Below, in pieces: positions 1 to 12,775 of a DNA stretch of 64,000 nucleotides. Position numbers and translations under genes: made by a program. The notes beneath the pieces are model-generated. The model had not been told where the DNA came from. It saw only the letters and a list, made by a program, of their open reading frames with translations, and ran no database searches. The DNA lies in NCBI GenBank assembly GCA_028554645.1, contig JAQOOI010000075.1, positions 62,001-126,000 on the forward strand, given 5' to 3'. Positions within the stretch are counted from its first letter, which is position 1. Every line of letters begins with the position of its first letter. This stretch comes from Omphalotus guepiniiformis (taxonomy: Eukaryota; Basidiomycota; Agaricomycetes; Agaricales; Omphalotaceae).

Positions 1-1355
1 TAAGTGGTCCTCGAGGCTCGAGACATGTCGTTAGAACTTTGCCAAAGCAAATTCTATCTATCCTCGCGCGGAAAATACTTTCCGGCATCTCCCGGCATCT
101 TGGGGGCCACTTGAATTTCGGACATTTTCAGCGATTTTGAAAAATTTTTGGTTAGGACATTTTGGTTGCGCTGTCAAACATCCTTTTGGTGGGCATTCCG
201 GGGTCCTTGTGTAGCCTATGTGATTGCGCGGCAGTGCCGCTTTCAAAACAGCAAATTGAAAGCCTGTGATAATACATCTAGAGTTTGTGCTGTATAATTA
301 TAGTGAACATATGAGCATGTGGACATTTGGACATGTATCTACGTTGTCACGGTCTTCCTCCTTCCTCCTCCTCTTCCTCTTCCGAGTCATTCCGTCCTTC
401 GTAAGTATTGTCAAGATGTCATGCTGCAATGATCTACTCCTGAATTGCGTGCTATACCAGTACTTCCATACCTACTGCTAGATAGTGAATGTGATTCAGA
501 TTCGGGTACATCCGTTGATAGAAGAATCAAAGAACAGAAGAAACAGCTACATACATACATTGTATTCATGTATTCATTTACTACTTACCAGTAAGGTCTA
601 ATAGGGTGTGTATATGGATGAATATCAGTATCGCATCATCACCGAGTGACCTTCTTCCTTTCTCTCATGTTCAAATCCTCTCCACTCAACACGGAGACGG
701 CAAGAGAGAATTCGAAGCAGCCTTCGCTGCGCATTGCAAGCGGTGATAAGACACTTTGTCGTTCAAGACACGTTAAATCTGATGAGAAAAGACAATTAGA
801 ACAACATCGCATCCATCCCCGTCGTCTTTCCCGTCCTTCGAGTCCAGACCCCCCGCTCTCCTCTCCTCTCAGCGCAAGCTTAGCTCCACTCATCGTACGC
901 ACTGAGCTGCACTGAAAGTCTGAGACTCAGACTCAGATAACGGGGCCTAACTTTAAATATTCAAACTCCGCGGATCTGATCAGCAGGCAAGTTGAAGAAT
1001 TGATCAAAATGATCAAGGTCATTTGACTATCGGTCCTTACCTTTTTTGGACGTATAGACTCTCACGATCGGTCGAGGCATCTAGGCACGAGGCGTATTGG
1101 AATTGGATTTTGGGGAATCTGGAATCTTAGATTCGCAGACGACGACGGACGACGACGACCAAAGCAAAGGCGACCAGCAACTATTCAACGCGAAAGGCGA
1201 AACAAATACAAGGACAAAGACAAAGGCAAAGGCGATTGTACTACGAAGAAGAAGACAGCAAATTGACAGCAACGAGTGAGAGAGGTGTACGCTAAACGAG
1301 AAACGCGCCTGGAAGCAACGACGGTTCAGACGACGAACGGCGATAGAAGTTAACA
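1..1355. other. upstream region without a recognised gene
   Basis: Only short overlapping open frames on both strands occur here, none with recognisable domains or splice support. The last few hundred bases precede the phosphatase start codon and probably hold its promoter and 5' leader; a purine-rich stretch runs from about 1,140 to 1,260. Nothing else could be assigned. Confidence 0.5.
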
Positions 1356-4300
1356 ATGGCAGACACGGAGGGAAGTTTGTATGGGTTGAACTACGATAGT
1401 TCGTTCTTGGATTCTTTACCTTCCGTTGATATTATTCAGGGTATGTCAATTTCATTCTTTCTTCCTGTCTCTCATCTCACATACCCATACTCAAACGTAG
1501 ACCCAATGCCCTCAACCAAAATCCGTACATTATCTGCAACCCAGTTCGAGTCATTGCAACACCAACATGTCCTCTCTCACCCTCCAGACTCGGTCTTATT
1601 CCCGTTCTTACATGGTATCGAAGGCGATAACGAAGCTCAGAATCTCTTCTTCGCGACGCAAGGTCAACAAGCGGTGCTTTGTAACCCAGAGGATATAACT
1701 ACACGAAATGGCTTCAACTCGTCGAGGACGAGGGGGTCAAGAACGAAAGTACCGAAATACCGTGGATTGATGTGGGTTATATGTGAAGAAGATTTGGAGA
1801 GTCCAGAAAAGGACTTGAGGGTGCTCGTTCATCGACCTAGTGATCTTGCGTCGTCGATAGAGGGGCGGTTTGGTGAAGGGGATGATGGAGAAGGGGATTC
1901 GAGTGAATCGTATTTCGATGAAGACGATGAGTTGGATGATGATGATGACGACGATGAAGACGATACGTCCTCTGAGTCGTTTGGAGATCCTGTTTCGCCT
2001 TCGAGTACGTCTAGCCCGTACGTCGGTGTTGGTGATCCGCTCGTTAGACCTGGGTTTGAGGAGATGGATGTGGACATTGCGTATACGGATGCGGGGGACG
2101 ACGTACAGGATTCTATGCAGGCGCATACACGGTCACACGAAGGACACGAGCATGGGGTTGTAGAGATTGTTGGTGTTGGAACTGATGGGAAACACATGCA
2201 TCCTGTTCAACATCGTGTGCCGGGGTCGACGCCTGCAGCTGCGCCAATGCCGATGCCGATACGCACGTCGGGGTTGACACCGTCGTGTGAAGGCGAAGGC
2301 GCGCCGTCTGCGAGTACATCGATGACGTCGATGACGTCGGAGTGGGAGGACGTTGAGATGAGCGGGGGTGGGTATATGCGCTCGGGGCGTGAGAGGTATG
2401 TGTTGTGTTCCCGTTGGTTGTTGGTTGTTGGTTGTTGGTTGTTGATGACGGTGGTGGTGGTTTAGGTCTGTATCGTCCCCGCCGACGTTGGTACCCTCGG
2501 TTACTACTCAAACGCAGACTCAGACGGAAACTCCTACACCTCGTTCACCACGCTCACAACATAAGCACACTGCATCTTCGTCTTCGCGAAAGGCGACGCA
2601 GGCACCTCCGCCGATTTTGACATCTTCGTTTAGAGTGCGGGATTTGTTGAGGCGTGTGCCTGGGAGTGATAGTGCAGGTGGGGAGGAAGACGATGGAGAT
2701 TGGGAATTCGTACCGCTTCGTGTACCGGAAGGTATATCGTTGAGGAATTTTGGTATTCAGGTTGTGAGTGCACGCTTTTTATTTATTTATCCTATTCTAT
2801 CCTACAACTAATTCACCCTCCGTTCGCCCTTCTAGCCGATCCTAGCATCACTCTCCGACATCGTGATCTATTCACCTACTCCTCACGGAGCCGCGAGGTC
2901 TGGTAACGCTGTTAGACTTGCGAAGAGGTTTGTTAAGGCTGTTGAGAGGAAATGGAGGGAGAGGGTTGGGGGCGATGCTGCTGCTGAAGGAAACAACAGC
3001 AACAGTAACGAACGCGGGCAGGAGGAAGGAGTGGAAGACGGTGAAAATCCGCTTCGATATAATGTATTCCTGCTTGATGCGACGGCAGAGGAGATAAAGA
3101 AGGAGATGTCGCATTTGGTTGTTAGACTTTGTATGGAAGGGGATGTACCCGGGAGTTTGGGCAATGGCGGGAGGAGTGTCGGGAAAGGCGGAGAGGCAGA
3201 AAACGAAAATCGTGTTACGCAAGACAAGGCAGCGGCTCAGACGGACGGAGACATCGTCATGTATTCCACCGATTCCCCGCATGCAGATGCGGACAGGGAA
3301 GCTACAGATAATGGACCTATGGATCTAGGGGCGCTTCCACCCAACACAGTCGACTTTGCACAACGCGAAAGAGACGAAATGCGGGATCTTACGCGTGCGT
3401 CTGAGATTGTATCGATTTTTCCGGAGGGACATAGGTTGGCATACATGAATCCTGAAACCGAGCCTTTGCGGCATTCCAGTATGCGTTCGGAGTTCGGGTC
3501 GGGGTTGGGGTTGAGGCAGAGCCGTGGTGGTGTCGGCGGTGTACGACAAGGGTCAGGAGAAGGAGGAGAGGAAGGCGAAGAGGTTGATTTAACTTCGACA
3601 AAAACCTTTTGGGATCCGAGTGTGGGACAGGTATTCCTTGGGAATGCGAATGATGTTCCGTTGCCTGTTGATGGGGTTGGAGAATTTGGGGAGGGTGATG
3701 GGAGGTATTGTGCGTTTTGCTATTGCAGCGACAGCAGCGGGGGTTGTTTCTGTACCGCTAATGAAGTAGAAGGAGAGAAAGACTCGTGGACACGGGCGTG
3801 TTATCCGCCTGGAAACTCACCAGAAGAAGGATACGGCTACGACGTATGCATCGAATGTCATGATTATGCGCCATTTCCTACGACTGCGCATTTAGTTGCG
3901 GCGGAGGAGAAGGTGAAAGTCTTGGAGGAGAGGTGGAGGAAGAGTGTTGAGATGAGGAAAAGGAGGAGGAAATCTCAACGCGAAAGCAGTCAATGCGAAA
4001 GCGAAGACACCGGGAGCACTGAAAACACTGAAAGTGGAGACAGCTTCCCACCCCGTCCACCACCCCATCCAAACTCCATTATTCACCTCCCGATGCCTAG
4101 TTCACCACCTAGCACGACTGCGACTATGAATGCGCTTATGCCGGTTGTGAGGTTTTTGCAGAAGTGTTTGATGCCTCCCGAGTCGGAGAAGTCAGAAAAG
4201 CCAGATCGGGGAGGTGTTGATGATCGTAGTCAGCAGCAGGGCCGCCAGGCGCAGGGGGTGATGTCGAGAACGATGGAGATTGCGCTTGGGTTGAGTGGGG

Positions 4301-6323
4301 ATGGGGATGGTACGAGGCAATCGTCGTCGTCGTCGGGGGAGACAACGACAACGACGCCGGCGACCACTGCGGCGACGGAGAGTAAATCAAGGAGATGGTC
4401 ATCTGTTTCGTCGTTGATACCTTCTTTCCCTTCCTTCCCTATACATTCTTCTTCTTCTCCGTCTGCTCCTCCTCCTCCTCTAGCGAGTGCAGCGCCGTCT
4501 TCACGCTTACGCTCCTTTACTTCTCCCGCGCCTCAAGCCTCCTCCTCATCTCCTTCTCTTTCGTCTAACCCCACTCGTACCCGTACACCAACTCCACCAC
4601 CACCACCGCCCACACGGACCCGAAGCCGACCCTTAAAAATCCTATTGTATTCCTCTGACGGGTACACTGAGAGTTCCGTCCCTGCGTTGTGCTTGCTGAT
4701 GGCGATAAAAGGGTTGAATTTACCGAGGGCGTATTTAGAGTTGCAGGTTGGGAAGAGGAGGAGCTTTTTTGTATATCAGGGTGATTTGGGTGTTTTGAGG
4801 AGGGTTGAAGGGGTTATCGGGGAGGAGAGGAGGGAGAGGGAGAGGGAGAGGATGAGGAGGGTTGGGGGTACGGGAGGGGGAGTCGGAACGCATATGAATC
4901 CGTATGTTGCTGCTGGGACTTGGGGTCGTGCGTCGAGTGATTTGGGGTCGGTGCCGGGGTATCAAGGACAGAGGAATGGTGTTGTTCAAGGACCTGGGAA
5001 TGGGAATGGAAATGCGCATGGGTACTCACATGGACATGGACATGGACAAGGACAGGGGCACGGGCACGGACACACGTCAAGGCCTGCTGCGAAGAGTGTT
5101 TCGTTTGCGCAGTCGCCTCTTGCGGTTGTTCATCCTGGACATGGGTATACGCACGGGAATGCGCAGGGACACGCCAATGCCAACACCCACGCTCATGGCC
5201 AAGGGCATCAAAGAGCTGCTTCTGAGGTGCCCACGACTGGGTCTACGGATGAGTCTGGTATGAGTATGGGGGGATCAAAAGGGAGCAATACGTTACCGCT
5301 ATCTTCTTCTGTTCCGAGTTTGTTGGCTTCCGAGGGGGTGTTAAATGGTGGTGTACTTCCGGTACCCACTCGACGACCGAGGGCAAACACTAGCCCGTGG
5401 TTACCTAGTTTATTCGGGGGTGATCACCAGTCGTGGTTTAACGATCCGAGGTTCGATGGGAGTTTTCCTAGTCGGGTGCTACCGTTTTTGTATTTGGGGA
5501 ATTTGTGAGTTTGTCTTGGGTTTTTTTTCAGTGTTTTGTGGGTTATCTGACGACAAAATGCAGAGCTCATGCGTCAAACGTTTATATGCTTCAAGCACTT
5601 GGAATTACACACGTCGTATCGGTTGGGGAATGCGCGCTTATACCTCCTTCGAATGTGAATATGCATTATAATCATACACATAATGGGTTTACTGTCCACA
5701 ATGACAATAACAATAATGGCAGCGCCAACGTCAACGCCAACACGTTCCATATACCTGGTCGTCAAGCACCCCCGCCGTATGGCTCCAACGCGCACTACGT
5801 CCCAGGCAAAACACCGAATCACCAAGGATCGTTGTGGATTGAAGAGAGGGCGGGGAGGATCAAGGTACTTGATATACAGGGTGTATGTGATGATGGGATC
5901 GATACGCTCGAACCGCAGTTGGAGCCGATATGTGAGTGGATTGATCAGGCGAGGAAAGAGGGTGGGCAGGTGTTGGTTCATTGTAGAGTTGGTGTTTCGA
6001 GGAGTGCGACTGTTACTGTAAGTGCTTTCGTTTCGAGTTCTCGAACACGGAACTAACGACTCTCATAGATCGCATACGTGATGAAACACCTTTCCCTCCC
6101 ACTCGTCGATGCGTACTTGATCGTACGATCGAGGAGGCTTTCAGTGTTGATTCAGCCTAATATGAGGTTGTTGTATAATCTTCTTGGGTGGGAGATTAAG
6201 CTTGCGAAGGAGAGGGCTTGTGGGGATGAGGGGAGGTTGAAGAGGGAGTTGGCGAGTGCGTTGAGTTGGCCTTATCTTGCGAAGGAGGTGCATGCTCTTA
6301 ATGAGAAGTATTTGGTGCATTGA
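1356..6323 (+). CDS. Pps1-like dual-specificity protein phosphatase
   Basis: Six exons with introns 1441-1500, 2396-2465, 2764-2835, 5505-5563 and 6018-6068 give 1,551 residues. The C-terminal ~160 residues form a dual-specificity phosphatase domain that opens with RVLPFLYLGNL and carries the signature HCRVGVSRSAT, with nucleophile Cys1456 and phosphate-binding Arg1462. An upstream acid-rich loop (LDIQGVCDDGID) could hold the general acid. This arrangement resembles yeast Pps1, a checkpoint-associated phosphatase of about 800 residues; here the protein is nearly twice that, padded with an Asp/Glu run near residue 195, a Cys-rich cluster (CAFCYC, CFC, CIEC) and Ser/Pro and Gly/His/Gln low-complexity tracts. 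The ATG is the first in frame and leads straight into conserved-looking sequence. Introns 2 and 5 change phase and are needed to keep the frame. Substrates cannot be read from sequence. Confidence 0.88.
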
Positions 6324-7370
6324 GTGTAGCTGCTTTGGTTTGTTGTACACTTTTTTTTCCCCGTCACTGTTCAATCCTCCTTTCTTTCTTTCTTTCTTTC
6401 TCGATTCTTTGTGCTATCGTTCAAAATTTCGTTCTCATTGTCATTGTCATCGGTCCATCAATCTCCAAGCATTAACCCTCATCATTGTCTTTTCTATCTC
6501 GTATCTCTCTGTTTCTGTGTCTCGTGTCTCGTGTCTCGTGTCTCTCTGGTGTGTCCTGTTTCTGTTTTCTTTTTTGATTGTACGATTATTCCATTCATTC
6601 GTCGTCGTCGTCGCCGTCGTCTTCCTTTCAAGTCAACTCGCATCTCATACTCACACCACATATCAATGATATTATTCTGTGTTACTTGGTGGTACTCATG
6701 TACATACATGCATACATACTTACATGAAAATCTGAATGTGCTGATTGGATTCTAATTGCTTCGATTCAGTGATTCTGGAGTGGTTCATGGGTCGAGTTCA
6801 AATTCAAAGCATGTGATGTGAAAATTTATATGGCCGACTGCAGCGAGCAAGTCACCGCTCAACTATCCTGTTTACAGTCAACATAGTTCCGATGCATTGA
6901 ACATCCGTTGAGCACTCAGACTGGACTGTGATCTTACTGAGACAGGAGAGCGGTCCGGGGGCAGGTCATCTGTGACGTTGGAGCAAGCATTCTCGTTACG
7001 GTCCTATCCGGCAAGAAAAGCTTTTTCATATCTGTGCATCGTATTGCAGGTCGCTGCTCGTATTTGTTCTCAGCTTCGACTGAACCCATGATTTAGAGGA
7101 GTTTATGGCACTGACCGAGTCTATCCGATACTCAATTGCAAACGCACGGGTTTCAAGCTTTCCGAAGTGGAGGAGCCTGAGCTCGAGTCTGTATCGGAGG
7201 AGTCTGCCAGTAGTGTGCAGATCAACGACTCCAGCTCATTTCCAAGGTTTAAAAACTCTTTGCACGCCGGCCTACCACTTTCGAATCTCTGATCCTCCTC
7301 GGGTAAGGATCCTCCTGTGCTTTGTTCGTCATGTTCACTTCATCTCTCATGATAACTTTAGGCAACGATT
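6324..7370. other. intergenic, phosphatase 3' region and hemopexin gene 1 upstream region
   Basis: The first 350 bases are T- and TC-rich, as expected for a 3' untranslated region and terminator zone. From 7105 an open exon-like stretch precedes the first hemopexin gene; it is listed separately. Confidence 0.5.
7105..7302 (+). other. upstream exon-like segment of hemopexin gene 1
   Basis: A 66-codon open frame starts with ATG and ends at a good donor (GTAAGG). The 59-nt intron 7303-7361 joins it in frame to the hemopexin ORF, reading through Ala-Thr-Ile into the Met at 7371. The same arrangement exists at 8737-8931 before gene 2, with shared motifs FP[KR]WRSL, TLCTPAYHF and VCR. The length differences between the copies are each a multiple of three. 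That pattern suggests coding sequence, but the second copy has no in-frame ATG, so it may be a 5' leader or may depend on another exon. Confidence 0.4.
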
Positions 7371-8404
7371 ATGAATCAAACGCGAGGTTTTGCTGACTTG
7401 GCACCCCAACCTCAGTATGAACCCGGCACCAGGACGACTGACTACGAGGACCTTATGCATGGCCCCGGCGAATTAGTCGTTGATGAGTTCCTTGACCCTG
7501 ACCCTGACGCTCCGAAACCTAGCCATAAATTCGCAGGTTTACTCGATCGAACAATACCTGGAAGATTTTATTTTTTCTCATATAACAGATATGTCGTTGT
7601 CGATGTTAATCCCTACACAAACGACAACACTATCGTATGGGGCCCCAAGCTGTTTATTGAAGATTGGCCCTCGCTGCTACGGGTGAATTTTGGAGAAGTC
7701 GATGCAGTGTTACCGAATCCGAAGAATAAGAATGAGAGCTACATGTTTCTCTACGATAAGGTGGCTCTTCTTCACTTTCAGCCTGGTATGGGTTTTTGCG
7801 TATATATGTATGGTTGCTGTTGACTTACTTGCGTTTACGGTAGATTTTCGAGGCAACAACGAATGTCGTCCAGGGACCTACCCTCATTAGTGAAAACTGG
7901 CCAGTGTCTCTGACAGCTGTGGGTTTTGATACCGTCGATGCGGTTCTACCCAATCCTACGGACGACAGCCAGGCGTACTTTTTTAGCGACACCATGTATG
8001 CGCTTTTGAAGATTCACAGAGGTATGGATTAGTTGCTTTGCTTCATACTTTTAGTTCATCTTGTCAGATACTTAGGCTCAGATGATGATGGTATCATCCG
8101 CGGACCTACCCCGATTACTGAAGGATGGCCATCGATAAAAGAGGCGGGTTTTGATAGGCTGGACACCGTGCTCCCGAATCCAAGTGTCAAACATGAGGCC
8201 TATTTCTTTCGGGGAAAAGAATGTGTACTCGTCAATGTGACGGAGAGTGAGTATCTCGTTCTTTTGATTTTCTTTTCGTACTGAGAAGGATGTTTCTGTC
8301 ATTACATAGATGGCAAAGACGATTTCATTGTGAGCGGACCTCACGTCGCTGCTGATGTGTGGCCATCCCTTGCTCAGGCCCGCATCTACTCGAGGCCATG
8401 GTAA
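7371..8404 (+). CDS. hemopexin-repeat protein, tandem copy 1
   Basis: Four hemopexin blades can be read, each with the pattern (L/V)D(A/T)VLPNP, then Y(F/M)F, then (I/V)xxGPxxxxxWPS. This resembles the plant PA2-type and fungal hemopexin-fold proteins, which form a four-bladed beta-propeller and often bind small ligands or sugars. Introns are 8022-8075 and 8247-8309, plus one near 7786-7843. Compared with copy 2, this copy lacks 5 nt in the second blade, so the homologous donor at 7786 would shift the frame to a stop. A second GT at 7800 gives a 44-nt intron and restores an intact 290-residue protein. There is no signal peptide. The ligand is unknown. The gene is either functional through the shifted donor or a young pseudogene. 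Confidence 0.7.
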
Positions 8405-9008
8405 CTAGAGATGAAAGCTGTTGAATTTAAGCAAAGAAAGCTGGTAATATATTTTTGTTCGCAATGTACAGAGAATGCGGATAATTCAGGTTGATTGGCG
8501 TCGGTATCTTAGGGCACCTACTCTGCGCCGTGGATTGCAATTCGTTGGTGCCCAGCATGGTCATAGGTCGTCATGATCATGCGTACGCATGCGAGACATT
8601 AGCGCCCCGAGACAAGCGGCATATTCTCGTCTTACAAACCCAGTACAACCCAGCACAACCCTAAAACTGCTTCATAGTATGGGTCTCGTCTTGTGTTCGT
8701 TCATTCGTTCATACCTGCTACTGTACCCATGATTGATTGACAGGCAGCAAACTTAGAAGAGTCACTATCCGATACTCAGACGTGCGGTTATCAAGCTTTC
8801 CGAGGTGGAGAAGCCTGAGTCTGTATCGGAGGGGTCTGGTGTGCAGACCAACAGGTCCAGTCCAAGGTCTCACCACACTTTGCACGCCGGCCTACCACTT
8901 TCGATTTTGCAAAAACTCTGATTTCCCTCGGGTAAGGATTCTCCTGTGCTTCGTTCGGACTGTTCGTCATGTTCCCTTCATTTCTCATGATGTTAATAGG
9001 CAACTGTC
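8405..9008. other. spacer between the two hemopexin genes
   Basis: The spacer holds the 3' end of copy 1 and, from 8737 to 8931, a TTG-headed open segment. That segment is homologous to the one before copy 1 and is followed by a 68-nt intron (8932-8999). No other gene was seen. Confidence 0.5.
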
Positions 9009-10096
9009 ATGAATCAAAAGCGAAGTCTTGTTGACCTGGCATCCCAACCTCAGTATGAACCCGACACCGGGACGACTGACTCGAGCGACTGCGGCTATAT
9101 TGACCTTATGCATGGTCCAGGCGAATTAGTGTATGATGAAATGCTTGACCCTGACGCTCCGTCACCTAGTCGCAATGTAGCAGGTTTATTCGATCGAACA
9201 AACCCTGGAAGACTATATCTTTTCTCATATAACAAATACGCCATTGTCGACGTTGAACCCAACACTAACATCGATACTATCGTATGGGGCCCCAAGCTGA
9301 TCTTTGGAAATTGGCGTTCGTTCGAACAGTTGGGTTTTGTAGCACTTGATGCAGTGTTACCGAGTCCGAGGAATAAGAATGAGGCCTACTTTTTCTGCTA
9401 CAATCAGGTGGCTCTTATTCACTTTCAGCCTGGTTTGCTTCTTGGTTCTTTTGTATTTGGTTGCTGTTCACTTACCTGTTTTACGGTAGACCTGTTAGGC
9501 AACAACAACGACTACGTCGTCCGTGGTCCCACCCTCATTAGTAAAATTTGGCCAGTGTCACTGCCGGATTTCGATACGGTCGATGCAATTCTACCCAATC
9601 CCATGAACGCCCACGAGGCGTACTTTTTTAGCGACAACATGTATGTACTTATGAAATTTCATCAAGGTAAGGATTATCTGCTTTGTTTGCTTCATACTTT
9701 TTTTATTCAATCTGACCGATACTTAGGCTCAGCTAATACTATTATCCACGGACCTACACCGATTACTGAAGGATGGCCATCGATAAAAGAGGCGGGTTTT
9801 GATAGGCTAGACACCGTCCTCCCGAACCCAAGTGTCAAACATGAGGCCTACTTCTTTCGGGAAAAGGAATGTGTACTCGTCAATGTGAAGGAGAGTGAGT
9901 ATTTCTTTTTACTTCCCCCTTTTCTTTTCAAAGGAATTCGTACTGAGAAGGATGTTTTTGTCATTATATAGATGGCAAAGACGACTTCATTGTGAGCGGA
10001 CCTCACGCCATTGCTGATGTGTGGCCATCCCTGGTACCGGCTCGCTTCTACTTGAGGCCTAAGCGACCTGTCGAATCTGAGCAGGAAATTTTGTAA
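9009..10096 (+). CDS. hemopexin-repeat protein, tandem copy 2
   Basis: Introns 9433-9489, 9667-9726 and 9895-9971 give 297 residues with four complete hemopexin blades. Blade borders follow VLPSPRNKNEAYFF, ILPNPMNAHEAYFF and VLPNPSVKHEAYFF, and each blade closes with GPxxIxxxW. Introns fall between or within blades at the same sites as copy 1. The first donor is the weak GTTTGC, and the first two introns are multiples of three without stops, so retention would still give an open frame. The pair arose by tandem duplication, and even the intergenic leader is shared. As in copy 1, no signal peptide is visible, suggesting a cytosolic or non-classically released protein; binding partners cannot be inferred. 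Confidence 0.82.
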
Positions 10097-11640
10097 AGTG
10101 TATATTTGTTTGCCAACTTATGTGTTTGATATGTACAATACATGTTTACTCGACAAAGTCACTAATCGACCTCTCGTGAATGTTCACAGTTCCAACACCT
10201 GCGAGAAGGATACCTGGGACTCGATCAGTGAACGCTATTCAGCAAGCAGGTCTACATAGTCCGAAACCATGGCTCTCCGTGTATGGCATGTTAGGCTGTC
10301 CAGCTAGCCTAACCTTCTCCCGGCTATAGCCCTTCGGATTTGACAGACAAGTCGTCTAGTCATACATCGCTGTTCAATGTGGCAAAGTAGCGCACGCTGC
10401 GTAGTGCAATTTGTTGACATGGTGGAACGGAGTATGTAGGGTTAGGGGGATCCGTAAATGGGTATCACCACCGTGCACAGATCGTACACGGATCAGTCTT
10501 CCATCCAATAGTCTACCTGGTCTTAAACACGAAACAACGGAGGAGGTCTACAGTACCGCGCATCAGACGTCTTTCTGCTTATACACATACCATATGTGCA
10601 CGGACCGATGGCTGCACGCCCTCTTCATGAATGTTCCACGACGAGTTCCCAGGCGCGGATAGTAATGCAGTACCTCGAGTCTTCGAGGGGACTAACATTG
10701 TTCAACCGACGACGACTGGCATTGTTCGCCAATCCATCAGAGTGTGCCAAACGATCAAGCGTACTTTCAACAGAAACACCTCGTTTTCGTATTGAAAGGC
10801 GTACTACGCCAACCTTCTCCATGCAAGCTTGCGATCTTCCGGCATGTCGTCAGGTATATTATATGCTTCCTTCGTCGCAGCCACCAGCTCAGGCCGCATG
10901 ATCGAAGTGATATGCGCTTCGCTCGAATTAACGCCGAGGACGATTACGAGGTAGTTCTTGATGAGCTTTAGTTGGGGAAGAGTTTCAACTCTAAAATTTT
11001 AGTTTTTTTAGACTTCAGGCCTGCGAAAAGGAGGCGTGACGCACCCAAGCTGCTCCGCGTATCCACGATCCCACCAGCGCGGAAGCGCATATGAAAATCG
11101 GAGCTCAATTGGGTGGCAATTGTATATTTTGTCAACTTCGGTAAAGACGAGTCTCCAACACAACATGTAGCGGGGTACCCTACGGCCGTTAACGAAGGTA
11201 TTTGCGACCGGTGGGCGTTCGGTGGCTGAATAAAGCACAGGAAACCCGTTTCTGTGAAGGGTGCCCATTAATTTTTGGGGGCAGCCACAAAGAAAAACTT
11301 ACATAGGTTCACCCGTTTCCAGCTTGCTTCTACTATAAAGCCAACTCATTAGCCACGCGAAGTTATCAGAATAAACCGCCTTACATGTAGTCTCTGCGCA
11401 TCTGCGCGGCTGTCATGGGCTTTGGCACGGTGTCTTCGTGGCTCATGATATTGAGTGGTGGTGGTGGTGGTGGTAGAAGGATAGCCCCTGATAGCCCTGG
11501 TCTTGTGATCATGTTAGTCAGTGACCCGGTCCGCGTGACGGACCGCAACAGTAACCTTCTCGGTAAATCTGGCTGGCGAACTCACTGTCATATGCTATTG
11601 CTATGTGTTATGGTAGATCCGTAGTACCAATGTATACATC
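10097..11640. other. gene-poor spacer
   Basis: Short open frames on both strands lack domain similarity, good splice sites or family resemblance. A small GGT repeat lies near 11,455-11,475. I see no gene here. Confidence 0.5.
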
Positions 11641-12764
11641 TCAACTTCCCCCTCCTTCCATCTTGATCCCAGATTCCTGCTTCACGCCAGGCTCTGACTT
11701 GATATGCATTATCTTCCGTCGTTTTTTCATAGCCTCGAGTTGCTCCTAAAACTATCGATCAAAAAAATTCATGCAAAAGACCTGAATCTCAACGTACTTG
11801 AAGGGCTTTAATCTGATTCAGGGCATTTTCGATTTCGTCATTCTCCTCCTCCTCGTCAGTCTCCGTGAGGTCTAGTACCACATCCGTAGGTTCTGGTGGT
11901 CTTTTTAATTTAGGTGGTGGAGGAGCTATTCCATTAGCTTGAAGGATATCTGGGACACGGATGAGATAAGTCCAAGTTGAACGTCGAAAAGACTGACCGA
12001 GGGGCCGATATCTGAATGAGAAGGTTGCGAGTTTTGCTATTTCTGATGCACGGACAGGGTTGTATTTTTTGCACTTGATTTCTTCACCAAATCTAAGGGT
12101 TGACTTTAGGAAGGTCATATATTGAGCATGTAAAGAACACACTGAATGTGGTGGCGATTGGCCGTCTTGGAACGTTCGTGCAATTTGGTAGACTGTGGAG
12201 TAAGGGCGTCGCTCAACCTGAACAGACGAGGCTCTGTATTATGTGTCAGGACAACGCTTATAATTTCCACCCTGATCTCGCCCAGGTCCGGTTGTGAGCT
12301 GTCCAAATACTGATCGTCGTCTAACGATGAAAGGCGAATTGAAAGATTGAGAAGTTGAGACTCGAATTAACAAAAAAAATATTACCTGTAAGGTCCAACT
12401 TGGAAAAGACGAAGGGTCTCTTAGTCGTTGGAGAAGTACGTGCTGCAGCTATCGAGGTCAACTTAGACAGCTTATCCGACTTGTCAACTAAGTGTTTGAC
12501 TGCCTGATTACCATCGACATACACGCGATTGCACAAGTCAATCTTCGGTATGCACTTAATCTTCACGACGAATTTCTGCGTATAGCATAAAAATTTTCAT
12601 TCTTTGTGCGTAGAGTGAATGGAGACCCAGCAGAACTTCACCTTGTCGACCTCAGAGGGTAACCAACAGCTGGCGTGGTCGTCTTTTATGACCGCGTCGT
12701 AGATGGGAAGTTCGACACCGTCGACTGTTATTGAAGCTGAAAAATCTCCCAGCTGTAAAGGCAT
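11641..12764 (-). CDS. DUF7918 family protein
   Basis: Five exons (introns 12576-12641, 12321-12385, 12093-12142, 11746-11797) give 296 residues. The N-terminal half fits the Agaricomycete DUF7918 pattern as I know it: a start like LGDFSASITVDGVELPIY, then CWLPSEVDKKF, RPFVFSKLDLT with an acidic DDDQ, and LGEIRVEI leading to HIQFGEEI. The C-terminus is acidic (DLTETDEEEEN) and then basic (MKKRRK). Function is unknown. The likely ATG lies only 11 nt downstream of the stop codon of the FunK1 kinase on the same strand, and a TCTCAG acceptor-like motif sits directly before it, so a read-through or fused transcript is possible. An open TTG-led frame extends five codons further upstream. Confidence 0.8.
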
Positions 12765-12775
12765 CCTGAGAGACT

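Noticed and set aside
1737..2163. Antisense and alternative open frames over the phosphatase
   Set aside because: They arise from low-complexity codons of the true gene on the plus strand and have repetitive, unstructured translations.
10411..11268. Several frames of 65-101 residues
   Set aside because: No conserved motif, no consistent splice chain, overlapping on both strands.
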